Source: Candidatus Egerieicola pullicola | Lineage (GTDB): Bacteria; Bacillota; Clostridia; Oscillospirales; Ruminococcaceae | Length of the DNA stretch: 10,917 nt | Assembly (NCBI GenBank): GCA_018712465.1 | Contig: DVGY01000185.1 | Coordinates: 1 to 10,917, forward strand | Reading direction: 5' to 3' | In this document: positions 1 through 6,266 of the stretch, piece by piece | How the letters are laid out: every line of letters starts with the position of its first letter | How positions within the stretch are numbered: position 1 is the stretch's first letter | Made by a program: the position numbers and the translations under genes | Notes under the pieces: generated by a model | Told to the model about the DNA's origin: nothing | What the model saw: the letters and a program-made list of their open reading frames with translations, nothing else | Database searches by the model: none

Positions 1-54
1 TTGTCCAGCGCTTGGGAGTAGTTTATCCTCTGAGCAATCGAATATTCCCTGCAT

Positions 55-76
55 CCAGGGATTTCCCTGGGTTTTT
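55..76 (+). terminator. Intrinsic terminator of an upstream transcript
   Basis: A perfect 6-bp stem CCAGGG/CCCTGG (55-60 and 65-70) with an ATTT loop is followed by G and five T. It would end a plus-strand transcript whose gene lies to the left of the window. No coding region upstream of it can be recognised in the 54 bases available. The stem is short, so the call is moderate. Confidence 0.6.
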
Positions 77-169
77 GCAAAGCAGAAACGTTTGCAAACC
101 CAACGTTTCGAATGCACGCCCATCCGGTACGGGCGGCAAGAGGAAATCAGAAACATCTTTTTTTGCAAA
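74..169. repeat. Three TTTGCAAA palindromes around an inverted repeat
   Basis: The 8-bp palindrome TTTGCAAA occurs at 74-81, 91-98 and 162-169. The middle copy lies within an inverted repeat with perfect 8-bp arms, GAAACGTT (85-92) and AACGTTTC (102-109). A further 5-bp hairpin, CGCCC/GGGCG, sits at 117-135. I recognise no known operator or RNA family here. The whole stretch lies between a terminator and the metallophosphoesterase ribosome site, so it is most likely the regulatory region or leader of that gene. No convincing vegetative promoter was found in it. Confidence 0.45.
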
Positions 170-202
170 CATAGAATTTCTAATCATAGAAAGGAGGATC
201 TT

Positions 203-895
203 GTGAGCCTCTATGTGTTGGGCGATCCCCATCTTTCCTTGGGGAGTGAAAAACCCATGGACATCTTTTCCGGCTGGGACGGTTACGTCTCGCTGCTGGA
301 AGAAAATTGGAAAAAAACAGTGCAGCCCCAGGACACCATTCTGTTGGCCGGGGACATTTCCTGGGCCTTGAAGCTGGAGGAAACCAAAGCGGACTTCGAT
401 TTTTTGGAAGCCCTGCCGGGGAAAAAGATCCTCCTAAAAGGCAACCACGATCTCTGGTGGTCCACCAAAAGCAAGGTGGAGCGGTTCTGGACCCAGCAGG
501 GGTACACCAGCTTTTCCCTGCTGTTCAACAACGCCTACGAATACGGGGACTACTGCCTCTGCGGCAGCCGGGGCTGGATTAACGAACCGGGGGTACCCCA
601 GGACAAAAAGATTCTGGACCGGGAAGCGGGACGGCTGCGGATGAGTTTGGAAGCAGGCCGGCAGACCGGCAAGCAGCCCATTGTCTTTCTGCACTATCCC
701 CCGGTGTACGCTTCCCTGCGGTGTGATGAGATCATGGAGGTGCTGCTGGAGTACGGAGTGAAGCGCTGCTACTACGGCCACCTTCACGGCCGGGACACCT
801 TCCGAGGCGCCGTCAACGGAACCCGGGAGGGGATTGCGTTTACCTTAATCAGCGCCGATTACCTGCGTTTTCAGCCTAAATTGGTGGAGCCGTAA
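203..895 (+). CDS. Metallophosphoesterase (predicted phosphohydrolase)
   Basis: This is a 230-residue calcineurin-like metallophosphoesterase that should hydrolyse a phosphomono- or diester using a two-metal centre in the cytoplasm. The natural substrate is unknown. All family metal-ligand blocks are present in order: GDPH (D8, H10), GDISW (D51), GNHD (N81, H82), HYPP (H164) and GHLHG (H193, H195). No signal peptide or membrane segment is seen. The compact form, with KGNHDLWW and a GSRGWI segment, resembles the COG1768-type 'predicted phosphohydrolase' group; I place it there from memory. GTG at 203 is chosen because AAGGAGG (191-197) sits 5 nt upstream and the family motif begins six residues later. 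The frame stays open to the left, but that stretch holds a terminator and shows no protein-like pattern. It appears to be transcribed alone, closed by a terminator. Confidence 0.9.
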   Translation: MSLYVLGDPHLSLGSEKPMDIFSGWDGYVSLLEENWKKTVQPQDTILLAGDISWALKLEETKADFDFLEALPGKKILLKGNHDLWWSTKSKVERFWTQQGYTSFSLLFNNAYEYGDYCLCGSRGWINEPGVPQDKKILDREAGRLRMSLEAGRQTGKQPIVFLHYPPVYASLRCDEIMEVLLEYGVKRCYYGHLHGRDTFRGAVNGTREGIAFTLISADYLRFQPKLVEP

Positions 896-900
896 GGGGG

Positions 901-926
901 AAAGGGCCGGGAGCGGCGGCTTTTTT
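901..926 (+). terminator. Intrinsic terminator after the phosphoesterase
   Basis: AAAG pairs with CTTT on the outside and GCCG (906-909) pairs with CGGC (914-917) around a GGAG loop. A small internal bulge separates the two stems, and a run of six T follows (921-926). It lies directly after the phosphoesterase stop and before the aspS promoter, so it isolates the two units. Confidence 0.6.
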
Positions 927-937
927 CGGCAAAACGA

Positions 938-966
938 TTGATTCTTTTCACACATTGTGGTATACT
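938..966 (+). promoter_or_regulatory. Vegetative (sigma-A type) promoter of aspS
   Basis: TTGATT (938-943) and TATACT (961-966) are separated by exactly 17 bp, and TGG just before the -10 gives an extended TGn element. Start of transcription is expected near 973, which leaves a leader of about 108 nt before the aspS start. This is the clearest vegetative promoter for the aspS/gatCAB stretch. Confidence 0.75.
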
Positions 967-982
967 AATTACTTGATTGCGG

Positions 983-1061
983 GTGTCTTTGGAACGGAAG
1001 GGTTTTCCAAACACATCCAGCCAGTACAGTGATCCGGCGGGCAGAGGGAGTTTGCCTGCCC
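983..1061 (+). promoter_or_regulatory. Structured 5' leader of aspS (two hairpins)
   Basis: Hairpin 1: GTGT (983-986) pairs with ACAC (1011-1014) and TTGGAA (989-994) with TTCCAA (1005-1010), leaving a 2-nt bulge and a 10-nt loop. Hairpin 2: GGGCAG (1039-1044) pairs with CTGCCC (1056-1061), and its 3' arm directly touches the ribosome site AGGAAAGGA (1062-1070). There is no T-box core sequence and no T-run, so this is not a recognisable T-box or attenuator. Translation control at the adjacent ribosome site is possible. Confidence 0.4.
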
Positions 1062-1080
1062 AGGAAAGGAACGATATAGC

Positions 1081-2838
1081 GTGATAAAGCCAAACATCTA
1101 CCGCACCCACAGCTGCAACGACATCCGAGAGAAGGACATCGGCAGTGTGGCGCGGGTAGCCGGCTGGGTGGAAAATATTCGAGACCACGGCGGCGTCATC
1201 TTTTTGGATGTGCGGGACCAGTATGGGGTGGTGCAGGTAGTAATCCACGACGAAGCCATGCTGGACCAGGTGAACCGGGAATGCGTAGTCACCGCCTGCG
1301 GGCCGGTGGTAAAGCGGGACGAAGACACCATCAACCCCAAAATCGAAACCGGTACCGTGGAAATCCGGGCCACCGAACTGACGGTATTGGGCAAGTGCGA
1401 AAACGTACTGCCCTTTGAGGTGGCTACCTCCACCGAAGTCAAGGAAGAGGTGCGGCTGAAATACCGCTACCTGGACCTGCGCAACAAAAAGGTCCACGAC
1501 AATATTTTGCTGCGGAGCAAGGTCATTGCCTTTTTGCGCCAGAAGATGACCGAGATGGGCTTTGTGGAGATGCAGACCCCCATCCTCAGCGCTTCCAGCC
1601 CGGAAGGAGCCAGAGACTACCTGATCCCCTCCCGGAAACATCACGGCAAGTTCTACGCCCTGCCCCAAGCCCCTCAGATCTTCAAGCAGCTTTTGATGGT
1701 CAGCGGCTTTGACAAATACTTCCAGGTTGCCCCCTGCTTCCGGGACGAAGACGCCCGGGCAGACCGCAGCCCCGGAGAATTCTATCAGCTGGACTTCGAG
1801 ATGGCCTTTGCCACCCAGGAGGACGTGTTTGCAGTGGCGGAAGAGCTGCTCAGCGAAACCTTTGCCAAGTTTACCCACAAAAAGGTTTCCCCCGCTCCCT
1901 TCCCCCGAATCTCCTATGAGGAGTGCATGGTGAAGTACGGCACCGATAAGCCGGACCTGCGCAACCCCCTGGAGATTGTGGATGTGTCCGACCTGTTTGT
2001 GGACAGCAGCTTCAAGCCCTTCTGCAACAAGTGTGTCCGGGCCATCAAGGTCCCCGGCATGGCAGGTAAATCCAAGGGCTTCTTTGAAAAGATGGAAAAG
2101 TACGCCCTGGAAATCGGCATGAAGGGACTGGGCTACTTCAAGGTCACCGACGACTACAAGTACCTGGGCCCCATCGACAAATTCTTAAACGACGACCAGC
2201 GCCTGGAACTGAAAAACCGCTGCCAGCTGGAACCGGACTGCGTGCTCTACTTCATTGCGGACAGCAAGAAGGAAGCGCCCCGGCTGGCGGGCATGATTCG
2301 TCAGGAAGTGGCCAAGCGGATGGATCTCATCGACCAGGACAGCTTCCGGTTCTGCTTTGTGGTGGACTTCCCCATGTACGAGCAAGACGAGGAAACCGGC
2401 AAGATTATCTTTACCCACAACCCCTTCTCCATGCCCCAGGGAGGGCTGGAAGCCCTCACCACCAAGAACCCCTTGGACGTGCTGGCCTACCAGTACGACA
2501 TTGTGGTCAACGGGGTGGAGCTGTCCAGCGGCGCAGTGCGCAACCACGACCTGGACATTATGGTCAAGGCCTTTGAAATCGCCGGGTACACCGAAGAGGA
2601 CCTGAAGGAAAAATTCGGTTCCCTCTACAGCGCCTTCCACTACGGCGCACCTCCCCACGCCGGCATGGCCCCGGGCATCGACCGGATGATTATGCTGCTG
2701 GCGGAAGAAGAAAACATCCGGGAAGTCATCGCCTTCCCCATGAATTCCAACGCACAGGACCTGCTCACCGGAGCGCCTACCCCGGTGACCGAGCAGCAGC
2801 TTCGGGAGGTTCACATCAAGGTGCGCCCCCACAATTAA
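1081..2838 (+). CDS. aspS: Aspartyl-tRNA synthetase (bacterial type, probably non-discriminating)
   Basis: This 585-residue class IIb synthetase charges tRNA-Asp with aspartate in the cytoplasm. The N-terminal OB-fold anticodon-binding domain (about 1-110) contains GWVENIRDHGGVIFLDVRD. The catalytic core follows, with motif 2 (FRDEDARADRSPGEF) and motif 3 (GMAPGIDRMIMLL). The bacterial GAD insertion lies at roughly residues 290-410. Length matches the usual 580-600. His36 aligns with His31 of Pseudomonas aeruginosa AspRS, a residue linked in that enzyme to accepting tRNA-Asn as well. The second marker position carries Asp82, which is neither of the two known states. The motif 2 loop has one extra residue (RSPGEF against the common RQPEF), as in a known AspRS subgroup. 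The start is GTG with AGGAAAGGA ending 10 nt upstream. GatCAB follows downstream, which fits a shared role in making Asn-tRNA. Confidence 0.96.
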   Translation: MIKPNIYRTHSCNDIREKDIGSVARVAGWVENIRDHGGVIFLDVRDQYGVVQVVIHDEAMLDQVNRECVVTACGPVVKRDEDTINPKIETGTVEIRATELTVLGKCENVLPFEVATSTEVKEEVRLKYRYLDLRNKKVHDNILLRSKVIAFLRQKMTEMGFVEMQTPILSASSPEGARDYLIPSRKHHGKFYALPQAPQIFKQLLMVSGFDKYFQVAPCFRDEDARADRSPGEFYQLDFEMAFATQEDVFAVAEELLSETFAKFTHKKVSPAPFPRISYEECMVKYGTDKPDLRNPLEIVDVSDLFVDSSFKPFCNKCVRAIKVPGMAGKSKGFFEKMEKYALEIGMKGLGYFKVTDDYKYLGPIDKFLNDDQRLELKNRCQLEPDCVLYFIADSKKEAPRLAGMIRQEVAKRMDLIDQDSFRFCFVVDFPMYEQDEETGKIIFTHNPFSMPQGGLEALTTKNPLDVLAYQYDIVVNGVELSSGAVRNHDLDIMVKAFEIAGYTEEDLKEKFGSLYSAFHYGAPPHAGMAPGIDRMIMLLAEEENIREVIAFPMNSNAQDLLTGAPTPVTEQQLREVHIKVRPHN

Positions 2839-2840
2839 AC

Positions 2841-2883
2841 GTCCAATGGTGGACTGTCATGGCTTGCTGTGACAGTCCTTTTT
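2841..2883 (+). terminator. Intrinsic terminator between aspS and gatC, with a competing hairpin
   Basis: GGACTGTCA (2851-2859) and TGACAGTCC (2870-2878) form a perfect 9-bp stem with a 10-nt loop followed by five T (2879-2883). Just upstream, GTCCA (2841-2845) can pair with TGGAC (2850-2854) around an ATGG loop, which would use up the base of the terminator's 5' arm. Only 29 nt separate the T-run from the gatC start, and no promoter fits there. gatC expression may therefore depend on read-through from aspS. Confidence 0.75.
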
Positions 2884-2912
2884 GGTAAGAAAACCAGATA
2901 GGAGGTTTTTTC

Positions 2913-3191
2913 ATGGTATCCAGAGAAGAAATTGAAAACATTGCCCTCTTGTCCAAGCTGTTTGTGGCGGAGGAGGAGCTGGACGGTCTCACCAAGGAAA
3001 TGGATCAGATGATCGCCTTTGCCGACACCATCAACCAGGCGACCGACGCTGGGGAGGAATTTGATAATATCAACGGCCTGCAAAACGCCTTCCGGGAGGA
3101 CGAAGTGGTGCCCAGCTACCCTCAAAGTGAAATTTTGAAAAACCGGGACGGCGGCGTAGACGGATTTTTCTACGTAGCCAAACACAAATAA
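2913..3191 (+). CDS. gatC: Asp-tRNA(Asn)/Glu-tRNA(Gln) amidotransferase subunit C
   Basis: This 92-residue protein is the small subunit of the GatCAB complex, which converts misacylated Glu-tRNA-Gln and/or Asp-tRNA-Asn into Gln-tRNA-Gln and Asn-tRNA-Asn. GatC wraps the A-B interface and stabilises GatA. Family features visible here are an N-terminal helix pattern of the EIENIALLSKL type, a central acidic helical stretch (about 20-45), and a C-terminal region with an R-E-D-E-V-V-P-S segment (about 67-74) ahead of a GFFYV tail. Length is normal (about 95). The ATG at 2913 has AGGAGGT (2900-2906) 6 nt upstream. It is the first gene of gatC-gatA-gatB; the gatA ribosome site overlaps its stop codon. 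Confidence 0.93.
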   Translation: MVSREEIENIALLSKLFVAEEELDGLTKEMDQMIAFADTINQATDAGEEFDNINGLQNAFREDEVVPSYPQSEILKNRDGGVDGFFYVAKHK

Positions 3192-3205
3192 GGAGGACTT
3201 CAAGT

Positions 3206-4675
3206 ATGCTGGATTATCTTTCTCAAATTCGCTCCTTGCAGTCCATGCTGCAGGGAAAAGAAATCAGCTGCACCCAGCTGACCCGGGCTTACCTGGACGC
3301 CATGGACCGGGACAACCCCAAACTCAACGCCTATGTCACCGCCACTCCGGACGCCGCCCTGGCCGCCGCCAAACGGGTGGACGAAAAGCTGGCCAACGGG
3401 GAAGCCCTTTCTCCCCTGGAAGGCATTCCCATGACCTTAAAGGACAACATCTCCACCAAGGACATCCCCACCACCTGCTGCTCCAAGATTTTGGAAGGGT
3501 ACGTGCCCATCTACGACGCCACGGTGTGGAAGCTGCTCAAGGAGCAAAACGCCGTGCTGCTGGGCAAAACCAACATGGACGAATTCGCCATGGGTTCTTC
3601 CTGTGAAACCAGCTGCTTTGGCGGCGCCGCCAACCCCCACAACCTGGACCATGTAGCCGGGGGCTCTTCCGGCGGAGTGGCCAGCGCCGTGGGAGGCAAC
3701 CTGGCGGCCTACGGTTTGGGCAGCGACACCGGCGGCAGTATCCGTCAGCCCGCCTCCTTCTGCGGCTTGGTGGGACTGAAACCCACCTACGGCGCTGTCA
3801 GCCGGTTCGGTCTGGTGGCCTACGCTTCCAGCCTGGACCAGATCGGCCCCATCACCACCAACGTGGAGGACACCGCTTTGGTGTACGACCAGATCTGCCA
3901 ATACGACCCCATGGATTCCACCAGCAAGGGAGCCCAGGGAGACACCGCTTCCCACCTGAAGGATCCGGTGCAGGGCAAGAAAATCGGCATTGCCAAGGAA
4001 TATCTGGAAGGGCTGAAGCCGGAGGTGGAAGCCGCCATCCAGCAGGCCATGAAAACCTATGAGGCCATGGGCTGTGAGCTGGTGGAGATCTCCCTGCCTG
4101 CTTTGAAGTACGCCCTGCCGGTGTACTATATCCTGGCCTGCGCCGAAGCCAGCTCCAACCTGGGACGGTACGACGGAATCCGGTACGGCTACCAGGCGGA
4201 CAGCTACCGCAACACCCACGACATGATCTGCAAAACCCGCAGCGCCGGCTTCGGCAAGGAAGTCCAGCGGCGGATCCTGCTGGGGACCTACGTACTCAGC
4301 TCCGGCTACTACGACGCCTACTACAAAAAGGCCCAGAACCTGCGGGGCAGCATTGTCCGCACCTTCCGGGAAGCCTTTGCTCACTGCGACGCCATTTTGG
4401 CTCCCACCGTGCCCACCACCAGCTTCCCCAAGGGCTTTACCAGCCAGGATCCCATTGTCACCTACCAAACCGACATCTGCACCGTGCCGGTGAACATCTG
4501 CGGTCTGCCGGCGGTGAGCATTCCCTGCGGCTTTGACGAAAAGAACCTGCCCATCGGCATGCAGCTCATCGGCAACCGCTTTGCCGAAGCCAACATCCTG
4601 AACCTGGCCTGGCAGTTTGAGCAGGCCACCCAGGGTCAATTCAACAAAAAGGTAGAAGGAGGTCTTGCCCTGTGA
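3206..4675 (+). CDS. gatA: Asp-tRNA(Asn)/Glu-tRNA(Gln) amidotransferase subunit A
   Basis: This is the glutaminase subunit of GatCAB: it hydrolyses glutamine (or asparagine) and releases ammonia that is channelled to GatB. The 489-residue protein is a complete amidase-signature enzyme. The Ser-cis-Ser-Lys triad is intact: K79 in LKDNI, S154 in GGSSGG and S178 in DTGGSIRQPA. These are the same positions I recall for the Staphylococcus aureus enzyme. The C-terminal part, with PTVPTTSFPKG and VNICGLPAVSIPCG, is typical. ATG at 3206 is preceded by AGGAGG (3191-3196), spaced 9 nt; this site overlaps the gatC stop codon. The stop overlaps the gatB start, which indicates translational coupling. Nothing about the gene is unusual. 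Confidence 0.97.
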   Translation: MLDYLSQIRSLQSMLQGKEISCTQLTRAYLDAMDRDNPKLNAYVTATPDAALAAAKRVDEKLANGEALSPLEGIPMTLKDNISTKDIPTTCCSKILEGYVPIYDATVWKLLKEQNAVLLGKTNMDEFAMGSSCETSCFGGAANPHNLDHVAGGSSGGVASAVGGNLAAYGLGSDTGGSIRQPASFCGLVGLKPTYGAVSRFGLVAYASSLDQIGPITTNVEDTALVYDQICQYDPMDSTSKGAQGDTASHLKDPVQGKKIGIAKEYLEGLKPEVEAAIQQAMKTYEAMGCELVEISLPALKYALPVYYILACAEASSNLGRYDGIRYGYQADSYRNTHDMICKTRSAGFGKEVQRRILLGTYVLSSGYYDAYYKKAQNLRGSIVRTFREAFAHCDAILAPTVPTTSFPKGFTSQDPIVTYQTDICTVPVNICGLPAVSIPCGFDEKNLPIGMQLIGNRFAEANILNLAWQFEQATQGQFNKKVEGGLAL

Positions 4676-6093
4676 GCTGGGAACTCGTTTCGGGTCTGGA
4701 AACCCACGTGGAGCTTTCCACCAAAACCAAAATTTTCTGCGGCTGCACCACCAAGTTCGGCGGAGAGCCCAACACCAACTGCTGCCCCATCTGTATCGGC
4801 CTGCCCGGCACCCTGCCCAAGCTGAACCGGCAGGTGGTGCACTACGCCATTATGGCGGGGCTGGCCACCCACTGCACCATCAACAACATCTCCAAGATGG
4901 ACCGGAAAAACTACGTTTACCCCGACCTGCCCAAGGCCTACCAGATCAGCCAATACGACAAGCCCCTGTGCGAGCACGGCTATATCCAGCTGTCGAACGG
5001 CCGGAAGATCGGCATCACCCGGATCCACATTGAAGAGGACGCCGGCAAGCTGGTCCACGAACACGGGGACACCTACGTGGACTACAACCGGGGCGGCGTG
5101 CCGCTGATCGAGATCGTCTCCGAGCCGGACATCCGCAGCATTGCCGAAGCACGGGAATATGTGGAAAAGCTTCAGATGATTATGAAGCACATCGGGGTCA
5201 GCGACTGCAAGATGCAGGAAGGAAGCCTGCGCTGCGACGTAAACATTTCGGTGCGCCCCCAAGGCAGTGAAGAATTCGGCACCCGCACCGAAATCAAGAA
5301 CATGAACTCCTTCACCAACATGGAAAAGGCCATGGCCTACGAGTACGACCGGCAGATCGACCTGCTGGAAAGCGGCGGCAAGGTGACCCAGGAAACCCTG
5401 CGGTGGAACCCGGACGAAGGCATCACCACCCCCATGCGGGGCAAGGAGGATGCCCACGACTACCGGTACTTCCGGGAGCCGGACCTGGTGACCATCTACA
5501 CCACCGACCAGGAAATCGAAGCCATCCGTCAGGAGCTGCCGGAACTGCCCGACGCCCGGATTGCCCGGTATCAGGAAGAGTTCGGCCTGCCGGCAGCGGA
5601 CGCCCAGCTTTTGGTGAAGTACCGGAAGATTGCAGAGTACTTTGAAGCCGCCAGTGAAGGTTTGTCCAACAAAAAGACGGTAGCCAACTTCATTCTGGGC
5701 CAGATCTTCCGCACCTTGGTCACCGACGAGGAAAAGGAAAACGGCGCGGTAGCCATTCCGCCGGAGTACCTCCACGATTTGGCCAAGCTGTTGGAGGACG
5801 GCAAGATCAAGATGAATCTGGCCAAAACCACCCTGGACAAGATGCTGGAAACCAAAAAGCCCTGCACCGACTTCATCAGCGAGCAGGACATGGGGGACAT
5901 TGACGAGGACACCCTCCGTTCCATCTGCCAGAGCGTAGTGGAGCAAAACCCCAAGGCGGTAGCCGACTTTAAGGGAGGCAAAGACAAAGCGGTAAAGGCC
6001 CTGATCGGTCAGGTCATGAAGCAGACCCGGGGCAAAGCCGACGGCCGGAAAGCGGAAGCGCTGATGGTGGAAATGATGAACGCCATGGACTAA
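4672..6093 (+). CDS. gatB: Asp-tRNA(Asn)/Glu-tRNA(Gln) amidotransferase subunit B
   Basis: GatB binds the misacylated tRNA, activates the side-chain carboxylate by phosphorylation with ATP, and completes amidation with ammonia from GatA. The 473-residue length is typical (about 475). The kinase-like cradle domain begins with GLETHVEL, followed by the zinc-type cysteines C23, C25, C38 and C41 (FCGC and CCPIC) and by MDRKNYVYPDLPKAYQ and EEDAGKLVH. The NEED/YqeY-like tRNA-binding tail covers about 325-473. It starts at GTG 4672, overlapping the gatA TGA by 3 nt, with AGGAGGT (4657-4663) 8 nt upstream inside gatA. It is the last gene of the operon, closed by the hairpin terminator at 6161-6191. 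Confidence 0.97.
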   Translation: MSWELVSGLETHVELSTKTKIFCGCTTKFGGEPNTNCCPICIGLPGTLPKLNRQVVHYAIMAGLATHCTINNISKMDRKNYVYPDLPKAYQISQYDKPLCEHGYIQLSNGRKIGITRIHIEEDAGKLVHEHGDTYVDYNRGGVPLIEIVSEPDIRSIAEAREYVEKLQMIMKHIGVSDCKMQEGSLRCDVNISVRPQGSEEFGTRTEIKNMNSFTNMEKAMAYEYDRQIDLLESGGKVTQETLRWNPDEGITTPMRGKEDAHDYRYFREPDLVTIYTTDQEIEAIRQELPELPDARIARYQEEFGLPAADAQLLVKYRKIAEYFEAASEGLSNKKTVANFILGQIFRTLVTDEEKENGAVAIPPEYLHDLAKLLEDGKIKMNLAKTTLDKMLETKKPCTDFISEQDMGDIDEDTLRSICQSVVEQNPKAVADFKGGKDKAVKALIGQVMKQTRGKADGRKAEALMVEMMNAMD

Positions 6094-6100
6094 AATATGG

Positions 6101-6148
6101 TGGACAAAATACCGGGAGGATGCTACAATAAAGGCAGCATCCCCGGTA
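6101..6148 (+). promoter_or_regulatory. Promoter-like site embedded in a long palindrome
   Basis: TGGACA (6101-6106) and TACAAT (6124-6129) are exactly 17 bp apart, with TGC in front of the -10 as an extended element; this is a near-consensus vegetative promoter. A 13-bp inverted repeat overlaps it: 6110-6124 pairs with 6136-6148 (TACCGGG...GATGCT against AGCATCCCCGGTA) with a 2-nt bulge and an 11-nt loop covering the -10. Transcription would start near 6136 and run into the terminator at 6161-6191. The likely target is the GH3 gene or a very short RNA. The palindrome may be an operator. Confidence 0.55.
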
Positions 6149-6160
6149 AAATAGAGATGC

Positions 6161-6191
6161 AGAGGGGAGTGGAAACACTTCCCTCTTTTTT
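6161..6191 (+). terminator. Strong intrinsic terminator after gatB
   Basis: An 11-bp stem (6161-6171 with 6176-6186, one G-U pair) closes on a GAAA tetraloop and is followed by six T (6186-6191). It ends the gatCAB transcript. It also lies about 25 nt after the expected start of the promoter-like site at 6101-6129, so it could act as an attenuator for the GH3 gene. Confidence 0.85.
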
Positions 6192-6194
6192 GCT

Positions 6195-6240
6195 TAAAAG
6201 TTTTCGGTCAAGCCTTTTTCAAAAGGCTTGATCCAAACTT
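6195..6240. repeat. Dispersed palindromic repeat, copy A
   Basis: TAAAAGTTTTCGGTCA (6195-6210) is the same as a 16-base segment at 9694-9709 except for one base. Inside, TCAAGCCTTTT (6208-6218) pairs perfectly with AAAAGGCTTGA (6221-6231), and the outer AAGTTT/AAACTT arms extend the dyad imperfectly to about 6240. It fills the gap between the gatB terminator and the ribosome site of the GH3 gene. Its form suggests a small MITE-like or REP-like intergenic element with no coding capacity. Confidence 0.6.
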
Positions 6241-6266
6241 CACGTTTCCCCGAAAGGAGCCTTCCC

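Noticed and set aside
1..29. Promoter TTGTCC / TATCCT with 17-bp spacing
   Set aside because: Each box matches consensus at only four of six positions, and the start point would lie just before a terminator. The left flank is not visible, so I do not call it.
973..1080. T-box riboswitch before aspS
   Set aside because: The conserved T-box core, specifier-loop layout and terminator with T-run are absent.
3437..4639. Long minus-strand reading frame of 400 codons opposite gatA
   Set aside because: Same reason: it mirrors gatA and the product is repetitive and unlike any protein family I know.
4636..5946. Long minus-strand reading frame of 436 codons opposite gatB
   Set aside because: It is a shadow of the conserved gatB frame in GC-rich DNA. 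Its product is low-complexity, rich in V, G, L and H, with no motif, and it lacks a ribosome site.
6228..6266. Upstream TTG start for the GH3 gene
   Set aside because: It lies within the palindromic repeat and has no ribosome site. The ATG at 6267 has AGGAG at the right distance and starts the conserved protein.
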